The notes under the pieces were generated by a model. That model worked only from the letters and a program-made list of their open reading frames with translations. It ran no database searches and was not told the origin of the DNA. A DNA stretch of 45,614 bases from Caldilineaceae bacterium bin5 (lineage in GTDB: Bacteria > Chloroflexota > Anaerolineae > Caldilineales > Caldilineaceae): contig MPML01000037.1 in NCBI GenBank assembly GCA_002238445.1, positions 1-45,614 on the forward strand, given 5' to 3'. Shown here one piece after another: positions 1 through 10,129 of the stretch; the stretch's first letter is position 1, and each line of letters begins with the position of its first letter. Position numbers and translations under genes: made by a program.

Positions 1-118
1 AGCCCCTGCACAAGGGAGGGCCGAAGGCCCGACCGCCCAAAATACAACAATGAGGGGAGAAAGAACTCCCTTGCTCGCCTCGTTCAGGGTTGCAAATCAG
101 TTGCGGCTGAGTAGTTTC
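1..118 (+). mobile_element. MITE-like element, copy 1 (left part outside window)
   Basis: This is the right-hand part of a dispersed element that recurs at 11628-11916 (minus) and 23923-24208 (plus). The shared core includes a GC-rich hairpin at about 18-32 (GGGCC-GAA-GGCCC), the stretch ending AATACAACAATGAGGGGAGA, and the right terminal repeat at about 95-118. The reverse complement of that end begins GAAACTACTCAGCCGCAACT, which matches the terminal repeats of the other copies. The left end lies outside the window, so no target duplication can be tested. No protein is encoded. It is non-autonomous; the parent transposase is not in the window. Confidence 0.75.
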
Positions 119-226
119 GACAAATGAACGATTCAGCATAAGGGGATCAACACGAGCCATGTTAGAATCCCCTCAAACCGACCCATCCCACGCGCCCAGC
201 CTGAATCCACCCCACAGGAGCACCCA

Positions 227-1501
227 ATGACAGCCACCGCCAAAATCACAGACGTCGAACGCATTCTCCTCGTCATCCCGATGGTCGACCGCGTGCGCCG
301 CGAGATGGAACGCGCCAACGTCCACCGCTGGTCTGAATCGGAAATCATCCGCCTCACCCTAGACGACGGTACCGTCGCCTACGGCGAAACCATCCAGAAC
401 TACACCTGGGGACGTGTCGAAGACACCGACCGCGTCATCGGCCAGTCGCCCTTCGACCTGATGTGGGATGACTCCCTCGGGGCCGGCCTGCAAATGGCCC
501 TCTTCGATGCCGCCGGCAAAATAGCAGGTGTGCCCGTCCACCGCCTCCTGGGCCCCAAAGTGCGCGACTGGTGTCCCGTTTCCTTCTGGGACCACGACAT
601 GGGTCCCGCTGCCTACGAAGAGGAGGCCCGCGTCGCCGCCGACCTCGGCTTCACCTCCATCAAGATCAAGACCCGCCCCTGGCATGACGTCTACGAGACT
701 GTCCAACGCATCAGCGACGCCACGCCAGCCTGGTTCCACATTGACTGCGACTGGAACGACTTCCTTCTCGACGTATCCACCGCCGTGCCCGTCCTGCGCG
801 AACTGGAAGCCGACTTCCCCAAAATCTCGATCTGGGAAGGGCCGATCCAAGCGAACGATCTCGACGGCAACCGCCTCCTGCGCGAAAAAGTGCGCACGCC
901 CATCGCCCACCACTACGGCGGCGTGCCCGGCGCGGTCGCCATTCAGCACGGCTACTGCGACGGCTTTGTCATCGCCGGCGGCGTTACCAACGTGCTGAAG
1001 TCCGGCATCTCCGCCGCCACCGCCAACATGCCCTTCTTCATCCAGATGGTCGGCACAGGCCTCACCACCACCATGGCCCTCCATCTCGGCGCCGTCCTCA
1101 GCCACGCCCAGTGGCCCGCCATCAACTGCCACGAACTCTACCAGCATAACCTACTCGACCAGCGCATCCCCGTCGTCGGCGGCTACGCCCAAACCCCTGA
1201 AGCTCCGGGACTAGGTATAACCATCGACGATGACGCTCTAGACACCTATCGCGTCGACGTCGCCGATTTCAGCCTGCCGCGCCGCCTCATCCGCTACAGC
1301 CGCGCCAACGGCGTGCGCGTCTACTTCGCCGACACGAGCTTCAGTCAGGGTTCGAGCATGTGGAACTATTGGCGCACCGCCAACCAGCCCATCTACGAGC
1401 GCGGCGTCCAGACGGAATATCTCGACGACGACGGCACCTCCGACTTCGCCGACCTCTACCAGCGCGCCAAAGGGGCACCTGTTCTGTCACCGGCAACATA
1501 A
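227..1501 (+). CDS. enolase-superfamily (mandelate racemase/muconate lactonizing) protein
   Basis: A 424-residue cytoplasmic enzyme of the enolase superfamily, whose members abstract a proton alpha to a carboxylate, usually in sugar-acid dehydration or racemisation. The capping domain covers about residues 1-125 and the barrel about 126-360. The barrel shows the KxK catalytic pair (K146, K148) and metal ligands D173 (HID) and E204 (IWEG). The third ligand is probably D245 (CDGF), and no clear His-Asp dyad follows, so the chemistry cannot be assigned. The C-terminal tail of about 60 residues is longer than usual. The ATG follows AGGAG at about 215. A RidA gene follows 86 bp downstream, in keeping with small-molecule catabolism. 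Substrate unknown. Confidence 0.85.
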   Translation: MTATAKITDVERILLVIPMVDRVRREMERANVHRWSESEIIRLTLDDGTVAYGETIQNYTWGRVEDTDRVIGQSPFDLMWDDSLGAGLQMALFDAAGKIAGVPVHRLLGPKVRDWCPVSFWDHDMGPAAYEEEARVAADLGFTSIKIKTRPWHDVYETVQRISDATPAWFHIDCDWNDFLLDVSTAVPVLRELEADFPKISIWEGPIQANDLDGNRLLREKVRTPIAHHYGGVPGAVAIQHGYCDGFVIAGGVTNVLKSGISAATANMPFFIQMVGTGLTTTMALHLGAVLSHAQWPAINCHELYQHNLLDQRIPVVGGYAQTPEAPGLGITIDDDALDTYRVDVADFSLPRRLIRYSRANGVRVYFADTSFSQGSSMWNYWRTANQPIYERGVQTEYLDDDGTSDFADLYQRAKGAPVLSPAT

Positions 1502-1587
1502 CGCACACGAGCAACGCCTTTTCCATCTATCCGCTACCCAACCGCGCCGCAATTCGCCGCGCGGGCAACAACTCACAGGAGCAAAAC

Positions 1588-2037
1588 GTGTCTTATCTGG
1601 CAAAACTGAAAGAAATGGGTTACGAACTTGAAAAGATCGACCTCGACGGCGGCAACTTGATGGCCGCCGTCCGTTCCGGCGACCATGTCTACGTCTCCGG
1701 CCAGGTCTCCCGCTTCGGCGATGAGGAGATCATGGGCAAAGTCGGGCAGGACCTGACCACCGAAGAGGGCTACCGCGCCGCGCAGCTCTGCGCACTCGGC
1801 ATCCTCCAAGCCGTCCATTCCATCGCCGGGCTGGACAACGTCCGTCAGGTCGTCAAGGTCTTCGGCATGGTCAACGTCGGCCCGGACTTCAACGACACGC
1901 CCTCGGTCATCCACGGCTGCAGCGAACTGTTCATCGAGCTATTCGGCGACGCCGGGCGCCACGCCCGCAGCGCTATCGGTCTCACCGTGCCCGCCAACTG
2001 GGCCGTCGAAATCGAAGCCATCATCGCTGTCGACTGA
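1588..2037 (+). CDS. RidA/YjgF family protein (first paralog)
   Basis: A 149-residue protein of the RidA (YjgF/YER057c/UK114) family. Canonical RidA hydrolyses reactive enamine/imine intermediates released by PLP enzymes. The family arginine is in HARSAIG and the paired glutamate in VEIEAI near the C-terminus, so the active-site pair is intact. It is longer than the usual 125-130 residues because of an N-terminal helix (residues 1-20), a form seen in a large RidA subgroup of unknown substrate. The GTG at 1588 was chosen because AGGAG lies just upstream and homology starts there; the open frame extends further 5' without family similarity. It ends before a bidirectional terminator and probably shares a transcript with the enolase-superfamily gene. 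Confidence 0.85.
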   Translation: MSYLAKLKEMGYELEKIDLDGGNLMAAVRSGDHVYVSGQVSRFGDEEIMGKVGQDLTTEEGYRAAQLCALGILQAVHSIAGLDNVRQVVKVFGMVNVGPDFNDTPSVIHGCSELFIELFGDAGRHARSAIGLTVPANWAVEIEAIIAVD

Positions 2038-2076
2038 GGCCGCGTTTCGCTTCACTGCCGGTTCTAGAAAAAAAGA

Positions 2077-2102
2077 AAATCCCGCTGATTTCAGCGGGAT
2101 TT
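2077..2102. terminator. bidirectional rho-independent terminator
   Basis: A near-perfect palindrome, AAATCCCGCTGA then TT then TCAGCGGGATTT. An A-run precedes it and T residues follow, so it can end the plus-strand RidA transcript and the minus-strand tRNA-Glu transcript, which converge here. Confidence 0.85.
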
Positions 2103-2112
2103 CCTGTTCCTG

Positions 2113-2185
2113 TACCCCGTAGGGGAGTCGAACCCCTGTCTCCACCTTGAGAGGGTGGTGTCCTGGGCCTCTAGACGAACGGGGC
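2113..2185 (-). tRNA. tRNA-Glu(CTC)
   Basis: A complete 73-nt cloverleaf on the minus strand. The acceptor stem is GCCCCGT/ACGGGGT with discriminator A. The anticodon stem CCACC/GGTGG holds the loop CTCTCAA, giving anticodon CTC. The T-arm is CAGGG-GTTCGAC-TCCCCT-like. CCA is not encoded. A strong promoter lies 30 bp upstream and a terminator 11 bp downstream, so this is a single-gene transcription unit. Confidence 0.95.
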
Positions 2186-2215
2186 AAACATTTCGTAATA
2201 GCCCTGACAGCAGTC

Positions 2216-2244
2216 AGTATACGAAAGCAGTGAACGAAAGTCAA
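2216..2244 (-). promoter_or_regulatory. sigma70-type promoter for tRNA-Glu
   Basis: On the minus strand TTGACT (2244-2239), a 17-nt spacer and TATACT (2221-2216). The predicted start is near 2209, about 24 nt before the mature tRNA 5' end. Spacing and sequence are close to consensus. Confidence 0.75.
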
Positions 2245-2263
2245 AACGGCTGACCAGACAGAT

Positions 2264-2292
2264 TTGATCCTCTCGTTGGGTGCTTCTATAAT
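2264..2292 (+). promoter_or_regulatory. sigma70-type promoter for the radical SAM operon
   Basis: TTGATC (2264-2269), a 17-nt spacer and a perfect TATAAT (2287-2292). It is divergent from the tRNA-Glu promoter, the two -35 boxes being 20 bp apart. The predicted start near 2299 gives a leader of about 165 nt containing the T-arm-like structure at 2381-2443. Confidence 0.7.
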
Positions 2293-2380
2293 GAAGGCAT
2301 CTCCGGCCGTCTTCGCACACAAGCCGGATTCCTATTCGCCATGGCACTGCGCCGCGCCGCACCTGTGCCCTTGGCATTAA

Positions 2381-2443
2381 GCGGGTTCGAATCCCGCCCG
2401 ACCGCAAAACATGACCGCCCCATAAGGCGGCGTGGCCGGTCGG
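2381..2443 (+). other. orphan tRNA T-arm-like sequence inside a structured leader
   Basis: Positions 2381-2397 form a perfect tRNA T-arm (GCGGG-TTCGAAT-CCCGC), followed by CCGACCG where a 3' acceptor strand would be. No matching 5' acceptor (CGGTCGG), D-arm or anticodon arm is found in the 100 bases upstream, so this is not a complete tRNA. CCGACC (2398-2403) can instead pair with GGTCGG (2438-2443), enclosing CCGCC (2415-2419)/GGCGG (2426-2430). It is either a tRNA 3'-end remnant, such as an old attachment-site scar, or a structured 5' leader of the following gene. Confidence 0.45.
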
Positions 2444-2463
2444 CAGACGAGAAGGAAGTGAAT

Positions 2464-4586
<2,123 letters not shown>

Positions 4587-4587
<1 letters not shown>

Positions 4588-5480
4588 TGGCGTTGACCCG
4601 CCACCCGCCCCAGCAATCTGTCATACCCGATGAGACCGCCCGCCAGCGCGTCCGCATCACCTACGAGAAGGGCGAGTCCATCAAATTCATCAGTCACCAG
4701 GATGAGTCGCGCCTTTGGGAGCGCACCCTGCGCCGCGCCAACCTGCCGCTCCTCTACAAGCGCGGCTTCAACCCACAGCCGCATATCCAGTTTGCCGCGC
4801 CGCTCGGCCTCGGCATGACCGGCGTGCGCGAACTGCTCGACGTGGCGTTCAGCCCGCCCGTGCCGCTTGACGAATTAACGATGCGGATTCGTGAAAAGCT
4901 ACCCCCCGGTGTGCAACTGCTCAACGCAACCGAGGTGCCTTTCAAAACCGTGTCGCCGCAGTCCCTGACAATCGGCGCCGACTACACGATTATTATCTAC
5001 GCCGACGAAGGAGAGGTGTCAGAATCGGCGTTGCAAACCAAAATCGAGGCGTTCCTGGAGCTGAAGGAAGTCTGGCGAGAGCGGGAGCGGCACGGCCAGC
5101 GCTATAGCTACAACATGCGCCCGCTCGTACTCGAGCTGCGCTATACCGGCTTCGACGCCGCCGCGGGCGAGCATCGTATCCTGCTACGGGTACAAATACG
5201 TCCCGGCGCAACCGGCCGCCCCGACGAGCTTGTCGACGCCCTCGGCTTCGACGACTACGCCCGCACGCTCCGCCGCGAGCGCATCTACTTCGCCGACAGC
5301 GACGAGGATCAGGCCGTCTTTGCTCCCTACCCCGTCATCCTCCAGGATGAGATCTCGCCCGAGAGACCCAAACCCCGCCGCAAAGGACGCAAACGCCGCC
5401 GCCGCTCAGGTGCGCAGCCCAAAGCAGAAAAGCAGAACAACCAGGCCTTCGCCGAAAAAGCGGCCGACGAGTTCGACTGA
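4587..5480 (+). CDS. DUF2344/TIGR03936-like partner of the radical SAM protein
   Basis: A 297-residue protein matching the DUF2344 (TIGR03936) family, recognisable from the N-terminal segment around residues 20-90 (KGESIKFISHQDESRLWER and the downstream GFNPQPHIQF and PLGLGM). It starts at the ATG that shares its A with the TGA of the radical SAM gene (TGATG), so translation is very probably coupled. In other phyla the two domains are one polypeptide, which supports a physical complex. The last 45 residues are a low-complexity basic tail (RRKGRKRRRR) that might bind nucleic acid. The role is unknown; an RNA-directed modification is a reasonable guess only. Confidence 0.82.
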
Positions 5481-5528
5481 TCGCCCTCATCCGTAGCTTG
5501 CATTGGATTTGCAGCACATCAGGCAATC

Positions 5529-6611
5529 TCAAAAAAGCGGAACGTCCAGCCACTTCCCGCCCTGCATCGCCGATTCGTGAGCGATGATGCCCGGGATAGT
5601 AAAGTCCAGCGCACGTGCTACGTCGATGGGCGGCTTCGTGTTGTGCAAAATGGCGTCGATGAAGTCCCGCACCATGTAGTACTCTGACGTGCCGTGCCCG
5701 CCGCGCCGCGCCTCTTCAGGCGCATTCGGGTCCACCGTCGGGCACTCGATCTGCCGCGCGCCCTCCTGCTCAGTGGCCTCATCCTCACTGTAGATCAGGC
5801 CCGTCGTACCGCCCCATCCGCCCTGGCGGCCGTTCTCCACGAAACCCTTCTCGCCGTAAAGCGTGTAAAAGATCATGTCCGGATGCCGCGGGGCCACCTG
5901 GCTGCGCAGGATCTTGACCGTCGCGCCCTTCTGCGTCTGGAACAGCCCAACCTCCATGTCCAGATAGCCAAGCCCTTCATCGGGGTAAATGTTCTTTCCG
6001 GAGTGGACACCTGTCGCTTTGACGATGCGGTCCTCCATCAGCGTAAGAATCGGTCCCAGGCAGTGGGCACAGTACCAGATCGGCGCGCGTGTATAGCGCC
6101 ATCTGCGCTCGCCGGTCTCAGGGTTTCTGAGCAGCGGCACAATCTCGTGGATATACTCACCTTCCGCGTGGAATATCTTGCCCAACTTGCCCTGCTTGAT
6201 CCAGTCCCGCCACTCGCGGATGTAGTGAAAGTAGCAGTAATTCTCACCCATCATGTAGACGCGTCCCGTCCTGTGGACCGTTTCCACCAACTGCTCACAG
6301 TCAGCCACCGTGTACGCCGCCGTCTGTTCGCACAACACATGCTTCCCGCTCTCCATCGCTGCAATCGAATGCTCGGCGTGATACTCGATCGGCGTCGCTA
6401 CAACGATGATGTCCAACGGCGCGTTCACAAAATCCTCAAACCGCGTGAACATCCTGTCGTCGGGCAGCGAGAAGGCAGCCCCCGTGTCGGCCAACGTGTC
6501 CTCGTCAATATCGCACAGCGCGGCAACCTCCACCTGCGGATGACCGGCCAGACTGCGCATCAGGCCGCCCCCGCGGTGCAATCCCACAAATCCGGTCTGT
6601 AGCTTGCTCAT
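5529..6611 (-). CDS. Gfo/Idh/MocA family oxidoreductase-like protein
   Basis: A 360-residue NAD(P)-dependent sugar-dehydrogenase-like protein. The N-terminal Rossmann domain (1-125) has a modified glycine motif (GLHRGGG, residues 10-16) and the C-terminal alpha/beta domain runs from about 126 to 350. The family's EKP motif, whose lysine is catalytic, reads E95-Q96-T97 here, so the conserved lysine is absent. The substrate-domain motif around CAHCLGP (about 180) retains its histidine. AAGGAG lies upstream of the ATG. It is the last gene of the minus-strand ABC cluster, 72 bp after the ceramidase-like gene. It may be a non-canonical or non-redox member; otherwise it would oxidise an imported sugar or polyol. 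Confidence 0.85.
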   Translation of the reverse strand: MSKLQTGFVGLHRGGGLMRSLAGHPQVEVAALCDIDEDTLADTGAAFSLPDDRMFTRFEDFVNAPLDIIVVATPIEYHAEHSIAAMESGKHVLCEQTAAYTVADCEQLVETVHRTGRVYMMGENYCYFHYIREWRDWIKQGKLGKIFHAEGEYIHEIVPLLRNPETGERRWRYTRAPIWYCAHCLGPILTLMEDRIVKATGVHSGKNIYPDEGLGYLDMEVGLFQTQKGATVKILRSQVAPRHPDMIFYTLYGEKGFVENGRQGGWGGTTGLIYSEDEATEQEGARQIECPTVDPNAPEEARRGGHGTSEYYMVRDFIDAILHNTKPPIDVARALDFTIPGIIAHESAMQGGKWLDVPLF

Positions 6612-6683
6612 CCTGTTCGCAGCTCCTTCTTCACATGTTCGGATCGATCAGTCCAGCGGCCTCATCGACCATCGCATTACAGC

Positions 6684-7982
6684 CTATTCGTTCCACAACG
6701 CTTCCGCCAGTTCAACCGCAGTATCCACGATCCGTTCGACGCCCTCCAAGGCAATCCGATTGGGCCCCACCAGGGCTTCATAGCCCTCCTGCCTGAACGC
6801 CGCCTCGGTCGGCAAGTACATCGCCAGGTCGTTTGTCAGCTCAGCCACCACCGTATACGGAAAAGGAGAGCGCCGCTTTATCGAGAGCCCGTGTTCAACG
6901 AACAACTCGCCCGGATTGGAGGCGATCGCCAGTGGCCCGATGCGGGCCGCGTTCACGGGAACATCCCACTGTTCAGGCAAGGACGCGACCAACGCAGCCT
7001 GCCGGTCAAAAACATCCGCGCGGCCCCCCGCTCCTCCCCAGTTGAGCCTGCCGATTGCCTCAGACGAATGATCGGCCGGATCCCGCCGCGGGACGGTGAT
7101 ATCCCGGCGGATCGCGCTTACCGCGATCGCTCCTTTTATCGGAATGGCCCGCCGCGCGGCGTCCACCGCCTGCTCCGCAAAGTATGTTGCGCCTTCCCGC
7201 CAGCGCTCTCCTCCGATCGTCACGTTGATGTCAGCGCACGCGCCCGGCGTGTAGACAGAGATAACTTCGGGCCCGTACTCTTCACGCATGAATTCCGCCA
7301 CCACGCAGGGGTAGTCCGCTGACCAGGTCGTGCCGCTCTTGGAGTTGGTATGCAGCGAATAGTTATAGAAAACGCCCAACGTCGATCCGTCCAGCCTGTC
7401 AAAGCGAACGACCCAAAGTTCGGGGTCGACCGGTCCGGCCGTCCCATACACCTGCGGAATGAGGTCCAGATCGTTGAGCGCCTGAGGCATCCATGTGTTC
7501 ATCACCTTGCCGTCCGGGCAGATGACCCTGCGGTTATGGATGCCGTGGTGAACCAGAGATCTGCCGATGTGCATCGATGCCGGCTCCACCTGTCCGGCGG
7601 CCTGTTCAACGCTCGCCGCGATGCGATCGGGTAAGGTAGAGAGGTAGTCGCCATCAATCACATCTGATGAATATACGTTTTCAGCCGTATAGGGCCCGCT
7701 ATGCGTGTGGCTGCATGAGATCATGATGGCATGCGTCGGGATGCCCGTACGGCGGGCGGCTTCAGCGATGATCGTGTCCGCCAGCTCCTTGGGCAGTCCG
7801 ATCAAGTCGACGCCGACGATTGCAATCCGTCTGCCGTTGTTCTCTGCGACCAGCGCGTGGGACTGCAATGGATCGGTCGTGCCCTCATTCTTGCGCGGGT
7901 CGAGACTGCCGCACATGTAGAGGCCGTGCGGCGGGTTGATATCCGACTCACCAAAGCCTACGCGAAGTTGGCTGTCTGACAC
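6684..7982 (-). CDS. neutral/alkaline ceramidase N-terminal domain-like hydrolase
   Basis: A 432-residue protein similar to the N-terminal catalytic domain of neutral (non-lysosomal) ceramidase, a zinc amidase family. The zinc/active-site motif SHTHSGP includes H92 and H94; later conserved segments are NYSLHTN and GACADIN. There is no signal peptide and no C-terminal immunoglobulin-like domain, so it is shorter than true ceramidases (about 650 residues) and probably cytoplasmic. Many such short homologs sit in sugar-catabolism loci and their substrates are not known. Start GTG with GAGGAG 8 nt upstream. It lies between the permeases and the oxidoreductase, so it likely acts on the imported compound. 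Confidence 0.8.
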   Translation of the reverse strand: MSDSQLRVGFGESDINPPHGLYMCGSLDPRKNEGTTDPLQSHALVAENNGRRIAIVGVDLIGLPKELADTIIAEAARRTGIPTHAIMISCSHTHSGPYTAENVYSSDVIDGDYLSTLPDRIAASVEQAAGQVEPASMHIGRSLVHHGIHNRRVICPDGKVMNTWMPQALNDLDLIPQVYGTAGPVDPELWVVRFDRLDGSTLGVFYNYSLHTNSKSGTTWSADYPCVVAEFMREEYGPEVISVYTPGACADINVTIGGERWREGATYFAEQAVDAARRAIPIKGAIAVSAIRRDITVPRRDPADHSSEAIGRLNWGGAGGRADVFDRQAALVASLPEQWDVPVNAARIGPLAIASNPGELFVEHGLSIKRRSPFPYTVVAELTNDLAMYLPTEAAFRQEGYEALVGPNRIALEGVERIVDTAVELAEALWNE

Positions 7983-8040
7983 AGTAGAGTCTCCTCAAAG
8001 TCGAATTGTTGGGGTGTGAGGCCGTTTTCCCACTACCGCG

Positions 8041-9036
8041 CTACTGAATGGCAGCTTCGTCTTCATAGTAAACCCAACGACCGGCCAGCCGAAACTGGAC
8101 CAGTGTGAGTATCACCAGCAGTATAAACAACAGCCAGGCCATAGAGCTGGCATAGCCCATTCGGAAGTAAAAGAATCCCTGGTTATATATGTATACCACC
8201 CAGAACAGAAGGGAATCCATTGGCCCGGCAGCGGCCATTCCGTAGTTTGAGCTGCCAAGGAGGAATACCGGCGTGAAGATTTGAAAACTGCCGATGATGC
8301 CCATGATAAGAACAAACAGAATCGTTGGAGAGATGAGCGGGATCGTTATCTTCCAGAAGCAGCGAAGTGCGCCGGCCCCGTCGATCGCGGCTGCCTCATA
8401 GAGCGTTTCCGGAATCCCTTGCAGGCCAGCCAGGTAGATGATCATGCCTCCTCCGATACCCCACAGGCTCCAGAGCACCAGCGAAGGTTTTGACCAGTCG
8501 GGGCTGGTGAGCCAATTGGGGCCGACAATGCCAAAGACCTGAAATAGAGTCTCGTTCAGGAGGCCAAATCGATCATGCAGGATGAAAATAAAGAGGGAAA
8601 CAGAGGCGACGATCGGCACGATGGAAGGCATGAAAAAGACAGTGCGAAAAACGGTGATGCCTCGTGCCTTCTGGTTGAGAAGGATGGCTAGCAACAAACC
8701 AAGAATTACCTGCGGCACAACCGCTGCAGATACATACCAGACGGTGTTGAACACGGCAAGCCAGAAGCGATCATCGACGAACAGAATGCGATGATAGTTC
8801 TGCAAGCCCAGAAATTGCGGCGGCAGCAGGCTGTCATACTCGGTCAAGCTGTAATAAAAGCCGGCGGCAAACGGCCCCAGGATGAAGATAAGGAGGCCAA
8901 GAAACCAAGGCAATATGAAAACGAATCCGTCCAGAGCTTCCCGCCTCCGAATTGGGCTCGTCCAGACGCTGCGCGGCTTGGAACGAGGGGAGTCGGTTGC
9001 CGCTCTGTCGGTTATGGATACTGTTTCCTGACGCAC
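8041..9036 (-). CDS. carbohydrate ABC transporter permease, MalF/UgpA type
   Basis: A 331-residue inner-membrane permease with six predicted helices and a 35-residue cytoplasmic N-terminal extension. The EAA loop that contacts the ATPase is visible (EAAAIDGAGALRCFWKI, followed by TIPLISPT). It pairs with the MalG-type permease encoded just upstream in transcription. Here the order is binding protein, MalG-type, MalF-type, the reverse of the usual permease order and of the second cluster at 35.9-39.1 kb. The start is GTG at 9036 with AGGG upstream; the ATG at 9043 is out of frame. No ATPase gene is nearby. Confidence 0.9.
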   Translation of the reverse strand: MRQETVSITDRAATDSPRSKPRSVWTSPIRRREALDGFVFILPWFLGLLIFILGPFAAGFYYSLTEYDSLLPPQFLGLQNYHRILFVDDRFWLAVFNTVWYVSAAVVPQVILGLLLAILLNQKARGITVFRTVFFMPSIVPIVASVSLFIFILHDRFGLLNETLFQVFGIVGPNWLTSPDWSKPSLVLWSLWGIGGGMIIYLAGLQGIPETLYEAAAIDGAGALRCFWKITIPLISPTILFVLIMGIIGSFQIFTPVFLLGSSNYGMAAAGPMDSLLFWVVYIYNQGFFYFRMGYASSMAWLLFILLVILTLVQFRLAGRWVYYEDEAAIQ

Positions 9037-9120
9037 TGCTCATCGCCCTTTCTGGCGCGTGTAGCGCTTAACAAGCCCCAAGGCGGCCGGCCTGAAGACG
9101 CCGGTTCCCCGATTGCAGGA

Positions 9121-9984
9121 CTACCCTTTGATGCCAGACATGACCACGCCCCGGATAAAGTACTGTTGGAAGAAAAAGAAGACCAGCAGCACCGGTAACG
9201 TCATCATCAATGCCATCGCCATCATCTCCTGATAGCGGACCTCTGTACGCTGGATAAACTGCCGCAAGCCCAGCGCCAGAGTGAATTTTTCAGGGCTATT
9301 CAGGTAAATGAGAGGGCCGAGAAAATCATTCCAATGCTGCATGAATCCGAAAATCGCCACAGTCGAGAGAGCGGGTTTGGACAGCGGCAGCAGAATCTGC
9401 AAGTAGATGCGGTAATTTGAGGCGCCGTCTATCGTGGCCTGCTCAAACATCTCAGTTGGCAAAGTCTTGAAAAACTGGCGCAACAGAAATATGAAAAAGG
9501 CGCCGCCACCGAAATACGATGGAACGATCAGCGGCTTGAAGGAGTTTAGCCAGCCCAGGTTCTTGAAAAGTATGAAAGTGGGTATCATTGTGACGACGAA
9601 TGGCAACATCAGAGTCGCCAGCAGGACTGCAAACAGGAATTCGCGGCCCGGAAAGCGTAGGCGGGCGAATCCGTAGGCGGCCATGGATGCCGTGAGAAGC
9701 TGGCCTATTGTAGCCAGTACTGTAATTGTCGCCGTGTTAAAGAAGTAGAGACCAAAGTGACCACTCGTCCAGGCAACACCATAGTTCTCCCATATGAACG
9801 GGTACGGAATCCATACAGGAGGCCACGTTCCTACCTGTTCATTGCTCTTCAACGAAGTGGAGGCGAGCCACACCAATGGCATCGCAAAGAGGAAACCCAA
9901 TCCGATCAGCAAGCAATAAACGAAAGTTGCCCGTGCCACTCTGCGCGGTCTTCCTTCGAACCGTCCAAATGCAATATTTAGCAT
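9121..9984 (-). CDS. carbohydrate ABC transporter permease, MalG/UgpE type
   Basis: A 287-residue permease with six predicted transmembrane helices. The EAA loop reads EQATIDGASNYRIYLQI, followed by LLPLSKPA, and the N-terminus carries the family pattern PLVWLASTSLKSNEQV. It forms the membrane channel of a sugar-type importer together with the 8041-9036 product. It lies 145 bp downstream of the binding-protein gene on the same strand. The SD is weak. Confidence 0.9.
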   Translation of the reverse strand: MLNIAFGRFEGRPRRVARATFVYCLLIGLGFLFAMPLVWLASTSLKSNEQVGTWPPVWIPYPFIWENYGVAWTSGHFGLYFFNTATITVLATIGQLLTASMAAYGFARLRFPGREFLFAVLLATLMLPFVVTMIPTFILFKNLGWLNSFKPLIVPSYFGGGAFFIFLLRQFFKTLPTEMFEQATIDGASNYRIYLQILLPLSKPALSTVAIFGFMQHWNDFLGPLIYLNSPEKFTLALGLRQFIQRTEVRYQEMMAMALMMTLPVLLVFFFFQQYFIRGVVMSGIKG

Positions 9985-10129
9985 AGGTCACTGGGGCCCC
10001 AGCCGTATTCCTGAAAGGGGTAACTGAACTGGCACGCATGCGCGCGGCCGCAAGTGAACGAGCGAGGATTCAGGACCCGTTTGTACCGAGTCCCGAACCC
10101 CGCCCTGCAACTCTGTGTCCCGGGTTGGC

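Noticed and set aside
133..357. 74-codon minus-strand frame at the 5' end of the window
   Set aside because: Overlaps the start of the enolase-superfamily gene, Arg-rich and without motifs.
359..1147. Antisense open frame opposite the enolase-superfamily gene
   Set aside because: Low-complexity Val/Gly/Asp-rich translation typical of an antisense shadow; no motif, no RBS.
2304..2405. Possible long tRNA ending in the T-arm at 2381-2397
   Set aside because: CGGCCGT at 2304 pairs only 5 of 7 with CCGACCG, and no D-arm or anticodon arm can be drawn. Kept only as an orphan T-arm.
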